A model generated the notes under the pieces. It was given only the letters and a program-made list of their open reading frames with translations. It was not told the origin of the DNA and made no database searches. Both the position numbers and the translations under genes were made by a program. A DNA stretch of 64,000 nucleotides from Malaya genurostris (lineage: Eukaryota > Arthropoda > Insecta > Diptera > Culicidae): contig NC_080572.1 of assembly GCF_030247185.1 (NCBI RefSeq), positions 214,487,435 to 214,551,434 of the forward strand, in the 5' to 3' direction. Positions within the stretch are counted from its first letter, which is position 1, and each line of letters starts with the position of its first letter. Shown one piece after another: positions 1 through 11,146 of the stretch.

Positions 1-150
1 GAAAAGTGCACACACATACACACACAGACATTTTCCGATCTCGTCGAACTGAGTCGAATGGTATATAATACTATGGGTCTCCGAGGCTCGGTCGGTTTTT
101 CCAGCAATTCTAATACCTTTCTATAGAAAAAGGCAAAAATCGGGTTTCTG
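1..150. repeat. Fragment of interspersed AT-rich repeat
   Basis: A CA-rich stretch is followed by a motif containing gtcgaactgagtcgaatggt and a ctccgaggctcgg block. Related motifs recur near 9.3 kb, 10.03 kb, 16.03 kb, 40.9 kb and 43.98 kb, the last in the opposite orientation. This marks it as the end of a dispersed repeat family. The copy is cut by the window edge and has no coding content. Confidence 0.6.
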
Positions 151-258
151 TTTATTTGCAGTAATTAGATTCAAATGTAATTTATATTATTTATTGTTCG
201 TCAAAGCGGGGTTGGACATAAGGATACCGGCCGTGAGGCGGCTAAGCTTTAGATCATT

Positions 259-517
259 TCTGTATAAAATGTTCAAAACGACGTATGTAACAATGAGAGA
301 TTCTCTTTGTTTACTTTCTCTTTTGATTATTACGGTACTCTTAGCAATCCTTCTCTCCAATTATTTACCGATAATAATAACTAAAGCTATCATTTTTTAA
401 TCTGCTCTGGAAAAATTACCGAAGAACAAACAGGAATCTTTTGCAATAATCAAAAGAGAAAGTAAAAAAAGAGAATCTCTCAATATTACATTCTTCGTTT
501 TGAACATTTTATACAGA
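259..517. repeat. Hairpin MITE-like inverted repeat (73-bp arms)
   Basis: The arm at 259-331 is matched in inverted orientation by 445-517, with only scattered mismatches. The roughly 113-bp spacer is not obviously palindromic. Both arms carry a ttcaaaacga-type motif and a gagagattctct-type motif. The layout fits a small non-autonomous fold-back or MITE insertion. No clear target duplication was found. The short reading frame across it (194-400) is a by-product of the palindrome. Confidence 0.6.
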
Positions 518-559
518 TTTGAGCTTTACCAACTCAGATGCTATTATAGAAATGTGTCT

Positions 560-770
560 ATATAAGGGTGACAGAAATAGTTAACGCGTATGCACGGTTT
601 GCATAAGAACGCAGGCTTGAGCCATGCCTCTGAGCGTATCTTAAAAAAAAATCATTTCTTTGAGAGTTTTTCATTCATTTTGCTTCTTCAGTATATGTTT
701 CCACTTAATCATTCCAAAACTTAATTTAGTTATGGTGACTTCATGTCAAAGCAACTAAAAATAAAAAAAT
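560..770 (+). repeat. tRNA-related SINE-like repeat, copy A
   Basis: The segment begins with a degenerate tRNA-like head: a gcgtatgcacgg motif, then gcataagaacgcagg, then ctctgagcgtatct. This aligns with the tRNA-like body at 34438-34506 (opposite strand). The downstream part, through ttttcattcattttgcttctt and a gtcaaagcaactaaa stretch, also matches the flank of that copy. The B-box-like part is mutated (cttgagcc), so transcription by RNA polymerase III is unlikely. It is one of three copies in the window. Confidence 0.6.
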
Positions 771-959
771 TGAATATTAAAGATAAGAAATTTTTTATAC
801 GCAATAAAAATCTCATTTAAATAGTGAAAATAACCATTAAACCAAAATGTCCCGCTTGTCTCCCCCCTTTGGTTTGGTTTTGCTAAAAGATCCCAAATGA
901 CGTGAAAATTAGAATTGAAATGATTAGTGATCGTTGTAAAAGAAATGATAATTTTTTTA

Positions 960-1208
960 ATTATCAATTTTAACATAACTCCAGTACTGTACAACGTGAT
1001 CATCTGCGACGTTAAGTAAATGTTTGTTTCGGCTACAGCACTCTACGAACAATTCTAGTGAATGTTGCAATCGCCAACAATTCTCCACAGTACGAATAAG
1101 GAGGTACGTTTTCAAATCGTTTGCATATATCAGTTTGTAACCATTTCCCGTAGCAGATGACACATCGTTGAAAAATAACACAAAAAGCAAAAGTCCAAAA
1201 TTACTGCC
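960..1208 (-). pseudogene. Non-LTR retrotransposon reverse-transcriptase fragment
   Basis: Reading the minus strand gives a stretch with GSNFGLLLFVLFFND (the region normally PQGSxLGPLLFxLFxND, RT motif B) followed by KLIYANDLK (motif C, normally YADD; the first catalytic Asp is Asn here). The same motif order occurs in the larger RT fragment at 49.4-50.86 kb. Only about 80 codons remain, with no endonuclease or 3' end, so this is a dead scrap of a Jockey/CR1-type LINE. Clade assignment is tentative. Confidence 0.65.
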
Positions 1209-1209
1209 T

Positions 1210-2939
1210 TATGAAAATACTGATTTGTTTTTGAGATGATGTACTGTTAATCAATTTTTTAATTTTGTTCTTATAATGGGACCAGGATCATCGTAAGTTT
1301 CTACCAGCACCCTTTCTCTTTTGCTTTTTTATTGTTTTGGTATAATATTGCGCCACAAATGTAGTTTTATTGGAACAAAGCTGGACATGTTCACTAAGGT
1401 GAACAAATGTGACGCTAATGTTTGACAAAGTGTTATTTATTTGTGTTTCTGAATATTAATGTCAACAGAAAAAATGATACGTATGCCAAGTAGCGACATC
1501 TAACAGCCAAATCGGCAAACTTGTACTAATATTTCTGATACATACTAAACATTACCATCTTGGATTTTTAACCACAGAAAGGCTACGTTTAGTTTGCAAA
1601 TGGGACAAATTTTATAGGAATTGCATGATTCTTGCAATCCTACTCGAAATCAAGTTGGTGACTCTATCCCCAGCTTTTTGCCTTAGTAGTTATTTCAAAA
1701 GAACTGAAGGAGAATGAAAAAAGCACTACCGCTACGCTTTGTCGCACGCAAATAGGTGATTAGCACGTGACCGGATTGGATAAGAACCCTCATTTATCCT
1801 CGAGAGCGATGTAGCGTTTTCGTAACGCTTTCGTACTGCGATTGTGTGTGTGTGCGTGCGCTGTTTTTGTCCCTTTTGAAATTATTTTGTCGCATTAATG
1901 TTATCTGATCCCACATATAAAAATCGAAATAATTTGCTTCCCCTTCCCAGACAATCAATGTTGGTTAAATTTTTATTTCACTCTATAAACTTTTGAATTG
2001 GCTTAATGTGTTCTCATTGCGAAGCGCACAGTCCACAGAAGAAAAGTTTCAGGACAAAAAATAAGCTAGGAGAAGCCACTACAGAACAATTTCATGAATA
2101 TTAAAGCAGAACCATCCCGTAGCAGTGTGGTTGTAATATTTTATCCTAACAATTTAAAACTTTCTACTTTTGAATTTCTTGTCTACAAAACTAAACCCAA
2201 TCGAGCGGCACCACGTTGATTTGGAATGCTGAAACTGTAACTCGATTGCCACTTTGATTTCCTAGTTCCTCTTGCGAAACGAGGAACAAAAACTCTTTCC
2301 AGGAATAACTCATCCATTGTCGAATCTCGACCGCTTTTTGTGTCAACACGAGGAAATAAAGCTTGTCACAAAACAGCTTTTGCGAAATTGGGTCACATGA
2401 CTGGTGCTGTTTTTTTTTGCTGGTTCGGACTACAAAGAGAAAAAAAACGTTAATTCTTTCTATGACTGCAAATGGATAGAAACTAAATCTGTCAGTTGAA
2501 ATGTGTGCTGTCAGAATACAAATATATGAGCTTCATATTGCGCTTGAGAGAAAAACAAAACTTCAAAGCATTTTATATATTTCAATTTCATTTCTATTAT
2601 AAGCCATTCCAGGAAGTCATCAGATTTCTCATACTTCGATTTGGATGAAACTTTGCACACATTTTCAGTGCAGCAAAGCAATTTTTTGAGCACGGGTGGA
2701 GAGTCCGATTCGGTTCAAGACTCATTTTTAGGAGGGCCAATGTAGCTAAGTACGTACTTTCTTCAAATCATCGTTATTGCACTCAAATGATAGTCAAGGA
2801 GAAGTTCAAGTAAACATGTTTACAATGTACTCTTAAAAAAGTTAAACGATTTTCAAAAAATTCAAAAGCAAACTTTCTAATATTTTTACAATATTTATTT
2901 AAAGACGTTTTTGATTAAATATCTCGACAACGTCTACGT
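1210..2939. other. No recognisable gene or repeat
   Basis: AT-rich sequence with stop codons in all frames and only short open stretches. A short TG/CG tract lies near 1846-1860. I see no RNA gene, transposase motif or paired repeat. Confidence 0.4.
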
Positions 2940-3191
2940 CTACACAGAAAGAAAAGATGAAACTTACACAACATGTCAACCGATAGTACTATGAAATAGA
3001 CATCAGTTGAAACGAAAATCTGATTTAAAACCATGATTGACGTAAAATTACATTAAAATTTATTTTTCATTGAATAAGACTGTATATTTACAAACTGCTT
3101 CGTTTTGTAATGTAAATTTCCATTGAATTGCCTGCTCCAAATATGTGCATGAAAATTAATGTAAAATCACAAAATATTTTTATCTGTGTAG
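2940..3191. repeat. Possible short MITE with ctacacaga ends
   Basis: ctacacaga at 2940 is mirrored by atctgtgtag ending at 3191, bounding about 250 bp of AT-rich non-coding sequence. This resembles small MITEs common in mosquito genomes. The inverted repeat is only about 9-10 bp and no target duplication is evident, so the call is weak. Confidence 0.35.
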
Positions 3192-3530
3192 TATAAAAAT
3201 CATTACTAACGAATTTATTGCTTTTATCCAGTAAAATAAATAAATTATTATTCAATCGACAATTTTTCATTAGAAGCTCTTGCAACTGTCTTTAAATTGT
3301 TTTAGCTATATTATCTTCATCTTCAGGCACTAATCAAGTTAACATCAAATGTTTGCTTTTCTAACACGTTTAAAAAATTAATTTTAAATTACATTAACAA
3401 ATGTATAATTTTCAATGGATATAAATATTGGGAGTACGAAATAGTCCGTTTTAAAAAGATGGCTCTGGCTGCTATGGACTTTGAATTTGGCATTTGCGGA
3501 AAGTTTTAGTTTTCTATCTTCACAGTTAGA

Positions 3531-4376
3531 AAATTTCGCAGAATTCGGTAATTTTTTACCGAATTTTCAACAGCTGAACGTTCGGTAATCAGTTCGGTAA
3601 TTGAATTGATTACCAATCGTTCGGTAATTGCTGAACTGTCAAACAACTACCGTAAACTGTAAACCAAAAGGATATAACTGATTGTTCGTTAATTTTTTGT
3701 TTGATTTTCTTTGGTTAAAATTCTGGATTTTCGGATTTCAAAAAACAACACAAATTTACAAAAACGAATGAAGAAAATTCCAACCTGTTGTGGCTATGGT
3801 TTTATTTCACGAAAAACAGGGTTAAATGTTCCGGCTGACCGGAATTATGAGCGCCTTCCAAAAACACTGCACAATCCGTCGAGTTCACCAGAAATTAACT
3901 TCGAACGATTTGTGTAGGCAGCAAGTGGACAAGTGATACAAAATTAATTTCTGCTTATAAGTAAACAAAAAGCTTTTACTGGTTCTAATGCTTTAAAAAC
4001 TTTAGCACCTGTATCTCAATCCATTCATGATTTTTTTCGTTTGGTTAATAAAAAGACACTTACTCAAAATTTTAATAACTGTTTGACAGTTAATTTCACG
4101 ACAATCAGTTTTCACAGAAGTTCGGTTATTGGAAGATAATTTTATCATACGGACAGTATGGTTTTTACCGTACTCGGTGACTATTCAGATTTACCGTATG
4201 AATTGTATATCTATTTACAAAATTCTGTAATCAAATTTACGTAAAACTGATCGTCCGGTAAAAATTTGCATAATTGTTGTAAAATAAAACTCATGTACCG
4301 AAATTTCGGTCATTTCTATAGATTACCGAAATTTCTCGTCAAAAATATTACCGAACAAAGGAATTAAATCTTAGTG
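3531..4376. repeat. AT-rich ttcggtaa/ttaccgaa element inserted in the mariner
   Basis: The segment is bounded by and sprinkled with inverted motifs of the type ttcggtaa and ttaccgaa. They are densest within the first 110 bp and last 150 bp, giving loosely matching ends. It interrupts the mariner between its left TIR and the transposase region. A short open stretch (about 3711-3917) resembles no family I can name. It is probably a non-autonomous DNA transposon. The exact borders are approximate. Confidence 0.5.
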
Positions 4377-4382
4377 TGTTCT

Positions 4383-5293
4383 TTGGAAGAAAAGCGCAGC
4401 TGAAGCGCATCAAATGCTTGTGGATGTTTATGGTAATAATACCACAACTGATAAATCGTGTAGGAAATGGTTTCGACGTTCTAGGAACAAAGAGATTTCA
4501 GTATTGAAGACAGGCCTTGTTGAAGGCATTACTCGATGAAGATCTGAGTCAAACGCAAAAGAGAACGCTTGCAGAATTATTGGAAATGACTCAACAAGCA
4601 GTTTCTGTACGATTAAAATCCATGAGAATAATTCAAAAGCAAGGTAGTTGGGTGCTTTATAAACCGAAATCGAGAAACATTAAAAGGCGACTTATCACTT
4701 GCGAGCAGTTGATTCAAAGTCAACACAGAAAGGGATTTTTATATCGAATTGTTACTGTTGATGAGAAATGGATGATAGCCCCAAGAAGAAAAAATACCAC
4801 GCTATGCCCGGTTAATTGTTGCCATCGACCTCAACATCAACACCAAAGCCGAATATTCATGGTTCGAAGTACATTTTGTGCATCTGGTGGGTGTTGTGTA
4901 CTGTGAGCTGCTACAATCAGGCGATATTATAACGGGCCGTGCATTACGAGAAGAATGGCTAAAATACAAGCAATGACGTGATAAAGTTATTCTCCTGTAT
5001 GACAACGCTCGGCCTCATGTCGCAGAAGTTGTGAAAAAATATTTGGTAACGCTCAAATGGGACATCTTACCGCATCCGCCGTATTCTCATAACATTGCTC
5101 CTTCTGATTACTGTTTGTTCCGATTGAGGCCATCGGTTTACTGCTTTTGCAGAAATTGAAAATTGGCTTCAAACTTGGATCACCTCAAAATATGAGACAT
5201 TTTTCTGAAATTCCAATCCGAAACTTGCCTAAGAGGTGGGAAAAAGTAGTAACCAGCGATGGACAATACTTTGATCAATTTATTTTGAAATGA
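4383..5293 (+). pseudogene. Mariner transposase remnant (DD34D)
   Basis: The recognisable order is a helix-turn-helix N-terminal portion (motif LAELLEMTQQAVSVRLKSM), then VTVDEKW with the first catalytic Asp near 4760. The second follows in YDNARPH near 5001, and the third in IAPSDY near 5106. There are 34 residues between the second and third Asp, the mariner signature DD34D. The first Asp lies in a different frame from the other two, and several stops follow the third Asp, so the gene is broken. It ends at a TGA just inside the right TIR. No intact start could be assigned. Confidence 0.8.
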
Positions 5294-5399
5294 ATACATT
5301 TTTACCCCCCAAAAAAACAGACCGAATTAACTTGTACTCCCAATATGTTCAAGCCGTTTTTATGGAAATTTGAAACTTGATTTACACAAATTAGTTACA

Positions 5400-6290
5400 A
5401 ATTGAATATTCAAAGTACTGTCCATCGCAAACCACTATTTTTTACCGTCTTTCTGGTAATTCAAGGATACCTTTTTTCAAAATTTGACCAGTTTGGCCGC
5501 AGTCTCCGAATCGATTCATTTTATGACTTCATCATTTTTAATGAGTGTTAGTCAACCAAGCAAAGCTGCATCGAGCGGAACAAATAGTAACCGGAAGGAG
5601 CAATATCTATCAATAAGCTATACGACGAATGGAGTAGGACTTCCCATTTTCGCGTTTGTTAGTATTTTTACCGGTTATGCAACATGTAAGCGAGCATTGC
5701 ATTGTCATGATGCAAAATTACTTCTTCGTTTCTTTCGGTGTATATTAACCGTTTTTCTTGCAATGCTCGGCTCAAACGCATCTATCGTCGTTGGTAGACT
5801 TCACTCGTGATTATTTCACTCGGTGTCAGTAGATTATAACACACCGCAACCAGCTGGTTCCACCATATACCGAGCGTAACCTTCCGGTCATGAATATTTT
5901 GAAAGGGCGTCGATGATGATGCATGGCCGGGATATCCATACGTAACCCGACGTTTCGGATTATCGCAATGGACCAACTTTCCATCGTTAGTAATAATTTG
6001 ATGCAAAAAAAAAACCTTTTCTTGTGTCCCGTTCGCAAGCGGATAAACGGAATTCGACGTCCCTTGGCTTCAATTCATACGGCACCCAATGACCTACCAT
6101 GCGGATCATTTCCATTGCTTTTAAACGTTGCAAAATGGTTGACAGTGTAACTTCGAGTGTTTAATTTTGTGTTTGCCACGGGGTTGTTTGAGCGATTCGT
6201 CCTATAATTTATTTTCAAATTTCGGTGGCGCTGCGGCTTGTTCCTCGTTTTCCAAATCAAAATTGCCACTTCTAAACTGTGTAAACTACG
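5400..6290 (-). pseudogene. Second mariner transposase remnant, opposite strand
   Basis: Reading the minus strand from about 6290 downward gives mariner features: a DxKLVH version of the first catalytic block, NPKRRVTYGYPGHASSSTP, then IWWNQL and LLTPSEIIT. HHDNA follows, with the second Asp near 5704-5706. Near 5610 the third block reads IAPSGYYLF, so the third catalytic Asp has become Gly. Frameshifts separate the N-terminal, central and C-terminal parts. It lies immediately beyond the right end of the plus-strand mariner and points back toward it. Its own TIRs were not identified. Confidence 0.75.
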
Positions 6291-6429
6291 CCTGATACGT
6301 TTCTAAGTTAGAGTATACTCACCGTACGTTTCCACCATATTACAATGGCTTTCGGCGGCAGTTTTCTCCATTTTGAAATAATTCCTCGCAAAAACACTTC
6401 ATACGCCACAAAACACACAATTTTCATGG

Positions 6430-7344
6430 TGAAAAAATTTGTTACGCATAATTTTCTAGTTCTTGAAGAAGCATTCATTTTGTTTCTTTCGCAAAATATA
6501 ACTCGTTTAAAATGTCCAATCGATTATATATGTACAAATAACGGTTTAAGAATAACAATAATTTGATGAAAGAGCATGCAAAATTTGAAATCGCTCTTTT
6601 TAAAAAATAGTTTTGAGTCGAATGCAAAATAATGTTTTCCTATACTAAACAAATGCAAATTTGCTGTTAATTCCTGGAATTGTTCTTAGGATAACTATGT
6701 TGCTTTACCCGTTTGGTGATAATGATTGTTGTAGTATCTTTCACTATCTTCACTATCTTTTTGTAGAATCTTTCTACTAAACAAGATTGGCAGTTATTGT
6801 CAATACAAAATATGAAATCACTGAAAATATCATTAGGTAACTTATCGATGTAAGATTTTGCGGCGACTAAATAAGCACTTTATCCGTATAAAACTATTTA
6901 ACAACTAACTTTCAGCAGTATCACTATTCATGGTTTAAACATGCAAAGAAACTAAAATATATCTTTGATATATCATTATTTTCATTACAATATCTCTATG
7001 AACAAAATGCCCCACTCTCGAGCCAGCAGTGTGCTCTGTTTTAAAATATTATTTTATAAATCATTATATCTTAAGGCCAAATGTAACATCGAGAGGATCG
7101 ATAATTTTCGTTCCCAATTGCAGTTCATTGATTGTGCAAATAATTTCTGATGCGAATAATATTTCCTTTATCTACTTTTCTTCTACATCGACATTTCAAG
7201 GAGTATATTGCATCATTGTTGTTTGTGATGGGGAATAAGGGTAAAGTGTTATAATGTGCTCCCCTTAAGAAAGCATTGGGATATTTGTAAATGTATCAAT
7301 ATCGTTTTATTCATTTTAGTTGGTTTGACGTGAAGCCACTCTGA
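6430..7344. other. No recognisable gene
   Basis: AT-rich, stop-dense sequence. A tgccccactc motif at 7009 has an inverted partner gagtggggca at 7966-7975. These could be ends of a decayed element spanning 7.0-8.0 kb, but nothing else supports that. Confidence 0.35.
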
Positions 7345-7570
7345 ACCTGAGTAATGAAGGTGACAAGCGATTATAAATACACTTTCTTACTCAGTACTTG
7401 AGCGGAAATTAGGTCGGGTGACGGCTAGGATGTAGACCATGTTCGATGTACGTTCTACCATGTCTGACTGCGTTTTAGAGTGTCTATAACAAGGTTCAGA
7501 GTTTCTGATAGTTTTTCATTCATTCGGCTTCTCCAATATATGTTTTCACTCAGTCATTGCAAAACTGTAT
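7345..7570 (+). repeat. SINE-like repeat, copy B, tRNA body deleted
   Basis: It matches the repeat copy at 34.31-34.76 kb (opposite strand) on both sides of its tRNA-like core. The 5' part shares gaaggtgacaagcgatt and a gtcgggtgacggc block. The 3' part shares a tcattcggcttctccaatat block. The tRNA-like core itself is missing: the sequence jumps from ttcagag straight to tttctgatag. This separates the flanking body from the tRNA part and shows the body is itself repetitive. Confidence 0.65.
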
Positions 7571-7721
7571 TAATACATTTTATTCGGGAATATAGGTATA
7601 TTATTGCAATACGCCTGACAAACATAATTTTCAATGATTCCGGTAGAAGTGATGAGAATTTATTGATACAAACACATTTTCCAAAACGACTACATTCTCA
7701 GTTTTTTTCGCTTGCCGTAGA

Positions 7722-7825
7722 CATAATGCCCCAGCAGTCGTATAATATGCCTCACAACAAATCAGTAGTATGTCCCACAGCAAGAGATATTATGTCCCAC
7801 AACAATGATGTATTATGCCTCTTAA
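7722..7825 (+). repeat. Degenerate short tandem repeat, about 24-bp period
   Basis: Four to five loosely repeated units of the form (a)taatgccccagcag / tatgcctcacaacaa / tatgtcccacagcaa / tatgtcccacaacaa follow one another. The frame is open across them only because the units lack stops. No protein function is implied. Confidence 0.5.
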
Positions 7826-8169
7826 AATGTCGATATAGAAGAGAAGCAAAAACAGAATTATTTTCATCAGAAGTTATTTGCGTAATCAACTAATTGCATT
7901 TTGTCTTATTAATCGTTAAAAATCTGTAAAACAATACTTTAAATCGAAGCATACTGTTAAATTGTGAGTGGGGCATGATGTCCGTAAAGTGTCAGTTTTT
8001 AGAAAATTTGTATATTAAAGAAATGGCTTTGTTTCTCTGCATGTTTTTACCGCAAATGGAGATTTTAGCACTGCTTAAAGTTAATTATTTATACCGTTTT
8101 CGTTTTTGAACCTACATGCGGGTGACTCTGACTCCGAGTAAGACGAACACGTGGTACGCGCCCTAAACA

Positions 8170-10145
8170 ACAACTCATAAAAAAACGTGTTTAATCCACA
8201 TAGCAGTGAGATGATACCTTTTTTAACAATCCGCATGTGTTTTTTGCATGAATATTCTTCGGTGTTTTCATGACATTATTTTAATGACCGTAGTTTTAAG
8301 CGACAATTTGAGATTTTAATCATTCATTACTCTGTAATGTCGAAACTGCAAATCGGATCGAATTTGAGTCTAGAAGTGTGATAATCGATTAAACATGCCA
8401 TGATATGTAAGTTCCACTTTAGAGTTTACGGTAATTTAAGGTACTTCCAGAGCCGGTATTCAGGAACCAGCATATCCCAAACCGATTCGTATGGCCATAT
8501 GACGAATAAATTACAAAAGTTTTGAGTCCAACTTTGAAGCTTTTCGGGATTGTCATCTTCTATATCGGTTTGAATTTTAAAAATTCATCATCATGTAATT
8601 CGAGAACCGGAAGTCACAATTGGATAAAATTAATTAATTTTTGTATATAAGTTTATTTTAATTTGAATTTTTGTTTCCGAAATTTGATTGGGTTTTTTTT
8701 TTTGAGAAAACGATTGAGCTTTGAGAAACGATTTTATTCTGGAACCGGTATTCTAAAATCGGTATGGCCGAAGTCAGATAAATTCACCTGAGTTACTGCA
8801 TAGTTTACATTTGTTTCAAAATATTTGAAAATCAGTGAAGACATCTTTGAGAAATCATAGCACGAATTGAATTTTTAGACGTCTTCTGAATCGACAACTG
8901 AATACCACTAAAACTGAAAAAAATTAATTTTTTTTATCGACTATCCAAATCTGCTAACCCGATAAACCTCATTAATGTATGTGAAATGGACATTGTTATA
9001 TTGATCACCATGTATCCCCGAAACCGGCAGTTGGATCTGACTGAAGAGCAAGATATTTATAGAATCTTGAAACTTTTCATTTGAATTTCAGATGATTCTT
9101 AGATTTCATTTGAATCTTAGATCGGTTCAGCCATCTACGAGAAGAATAAGTTACACAATTTTAATTTCGTTTCACATATCATCCTGTAGTTCCGGAACCA
9201 GAGGTCGGAACCAAACATAATTCAGGAACTTTGTATGGGAGCATACGACTTTTCGTATGAATCTGAGTTTGTAGAAAACGGTTGAGTCGTCTCCGAAAAA
9301 AATTGAGTGAAATTATTTGTCACACACGCATTTGCTGATCTCGACGAACTGATTCGAATGGTATATGGGTGTTATGTTCTTCCAGCATTTATTGCTGTAA
9401 GTAGTTTAAAACAATATAATTAAAAAAAAATCTGCCATCATCTGGTCTATATATGTCATATTCGAACGATTATGTTGCCAAAAACGAACCGTGCTAAAAT
9501 CGGTCCGAGGCTAAATTCCATGAAAAAAGATGCTGTACACAGTCTTTTTGGTACTTAGAAACAATTGTATGTAACAGTATAAAAAAACGTGTTTCCCGTT
9601 GCTCCCAAGCATTTCTTTGTCATACAGCGCTCAAAACTCCTACTGCTGGAATATGGGGAAAAGTCGTTTACACAAAAATTTCGATATCTCCGTTAAAAAT
9701 GGACGGATTTTAACAATCTATGGCTTGTTGAATAGGTATTATCGTGCGGAATCTAAGTCTGAAAACATATTCTGTTTTCAAGGTCAATTGGGACAGATAC
9801 TGTAAAAAAAACTAAAAAATTGACATAAAACTTCGTATAACTCAAAAAGTAAACATCCGATCTCAAAACCATTCAATAGCGTTTTGGGTGACGGGGAGAC
9901 CTTTCATTTGCCATTAGTTTGATCAAAATCGGTCCAGCCATCTCTGAGATCTCGACCTCTTAGTTGACAACACACATACAGACACACACACACACACATC
10001 CACACACACACGGACATTTGCTCAGTTCGTCGAGCTGAATCGATTGGTATATGTCATTCGGCCCTTCGGGCCTCGGAAAAATTTTCGAAAGTTTGAGCGA
10101 ATTTTATACCTATTTTTTGTATATATAAAAAAAAGGTAAAAAAGA
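8170..10145 (+). repeat. About 2-kb interspersed repeat, copy 1
   Basis: It aligns with 39220-41010 over nearly its whole length. Shared landmarks are a gcatgaatattcttcgg block near the start, repeated ccggaa-type motifs, a conserved catttctttgtcatacag block, a CA-rich run near 9970-10012, a ggcccttcgggcc hairpin and an A-rich end (aaaaaggtaaaaaa). It contains no intact long ORF. The matching ~65-codon open stretches in both copies (9599 and 40493) begin at TTG and are not convincing genes. The class (non-autonomous LINE, MITE or other) is not determined. Confidence 0.7.
9969..10012 (+). repeat. CA-rich microsatellite
   Basis: An interrupted run of (CA) dinucleotides. It sits at the same relative position as a shorter run in the second repeat copy near 40860. 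Confidence 0.8.
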
Positions 10146-10364
10146 AAAAAATAAACAAAATTGCATGGATGCGTGGTGCGACCCAAGAAAAATTTCAGAG
10201 CGAAACTACGCGATTGGAGTCCGATCTAGAGCGACCCCAGGTTGCTAAAACAAACATACCAGAAGTTGTTTGGGCGGCTCTCAGGCTGCTCTGATCAATA
10301 AACGAAAACAGTATAAGTATAAACCGATCATTAGATGTTAAATACGGATAAAATGCTAATTTAG

Positions 10365-10500
10365 TCGAAGCCAAACCTTACATCGAAAAGCTGATAATGA
10401 CAATTTCAGCTTTTTCATATTTCCCAGCAAACGACAACTACAAAACTTGCGTAGATCCTACGAAAAGATAGTGTTTCAGGATTCAGAACAAATTGGCTCA
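10365..10500 (+). repeat. Direct repeat unit 1 flanking the LOA remnant
   Basis: It shares two nearly identical blocks with 12808-12945: ccttacatcgaaaagctg followed by aatgacaatttcagc, and gatcctacgaaaagatagtg. Between the blocks the copies diverge. The pair lies either side of the LOA-type remnant, suggesting either a host sequence duplicated around an insertion or two copies of another repeat. Confidence 0.6.
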
Positions 10501-10654
10501 AATGGCACGTTCCCCTTAATATTTGGAGATTTGTGCCTCGCCATCAATTCGTTTTTAGCATCATTTTCCCGATATATAAGAGGGAAGGATTGAAGGGAAA
10601 TGGTAAGCTTTGGACTAGGAGGATGGGGAAAATTGACGACACAAAAACACAAAA

Positions 10655-10945
10655 AAGCAGAAGTAAATTCTGCACCCCTAAGGGATGCTGAACAATCTTC
10701 TGGGGATCACATTTAGTGGAAGCAGAAGTAAATTCTGAACCTCAACGAGGTCCCGAACAGTCTGCTGTAAACCCTATTTAGGTTTGTTACTATGTGCGTT
10801 TTTTCTGATGAACGATGCACAGTTAATAAAACCTCCAAACCCGAAAGGATTTAGTGATTTTACAAAAGCGACACCATTCTGCACTCCCGGAAGAATGCAG
10901 AATGATTCGCAGTATGTACGAGCAGAAGTAAATTCGGTACCCCAT
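10655..10945 (+). repeat. agcagaagtaaattc repeats within presumed LOA 3' UTR
   Basis: Three occurrences of agcagaagtaaattc, at about 10660, 10720 and 10920, are each followed by an acccc/gaacctc block. They lie in the region expected to be the 3' UTR of the minus-strand LOA remnant. Spacing is irregular, so these are dispersed internal repeats rather than a clean tandem array. Confidence 0.5.
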
Positions 10946-11146
10946 AAAGCTAAACCAATAAAATCTGCTAAACCCTGTTTAAGGTGAATACAGAAAGGAT
11001 TCTTTCACTCTAGGAAGAACGATGAACCTTCTAACTAAAGCTCCTTATCACATTGGGTGAGAAACGAGAAAGAAGAACGGGAGAAGAAACGAGAGAATAT
11101 CCTTTTGTTGGCATGTTTGGAAGCAGCCCAAGACGAATCTTGTGCT

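Larger units (their letters stand above)
3428..5343 (+). mobile_element. Degenerate mariner-like element with an internal insertion
   Basis: TIRs starting ttgggagtac face each other at 3428 and 5343. Each end is followed by TA (3426-3427 and 5344-5345), the usual target duplication for this superfamily. The span is about 1.9 kb, longer than a typical 1.3-kb mariner, because an 800-900 bp AT-rich insert (about 3531-4376) separates the left TIR from the transposase remnant. The transposase is broken, so this copy is inactive. Confidence 0.75.
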
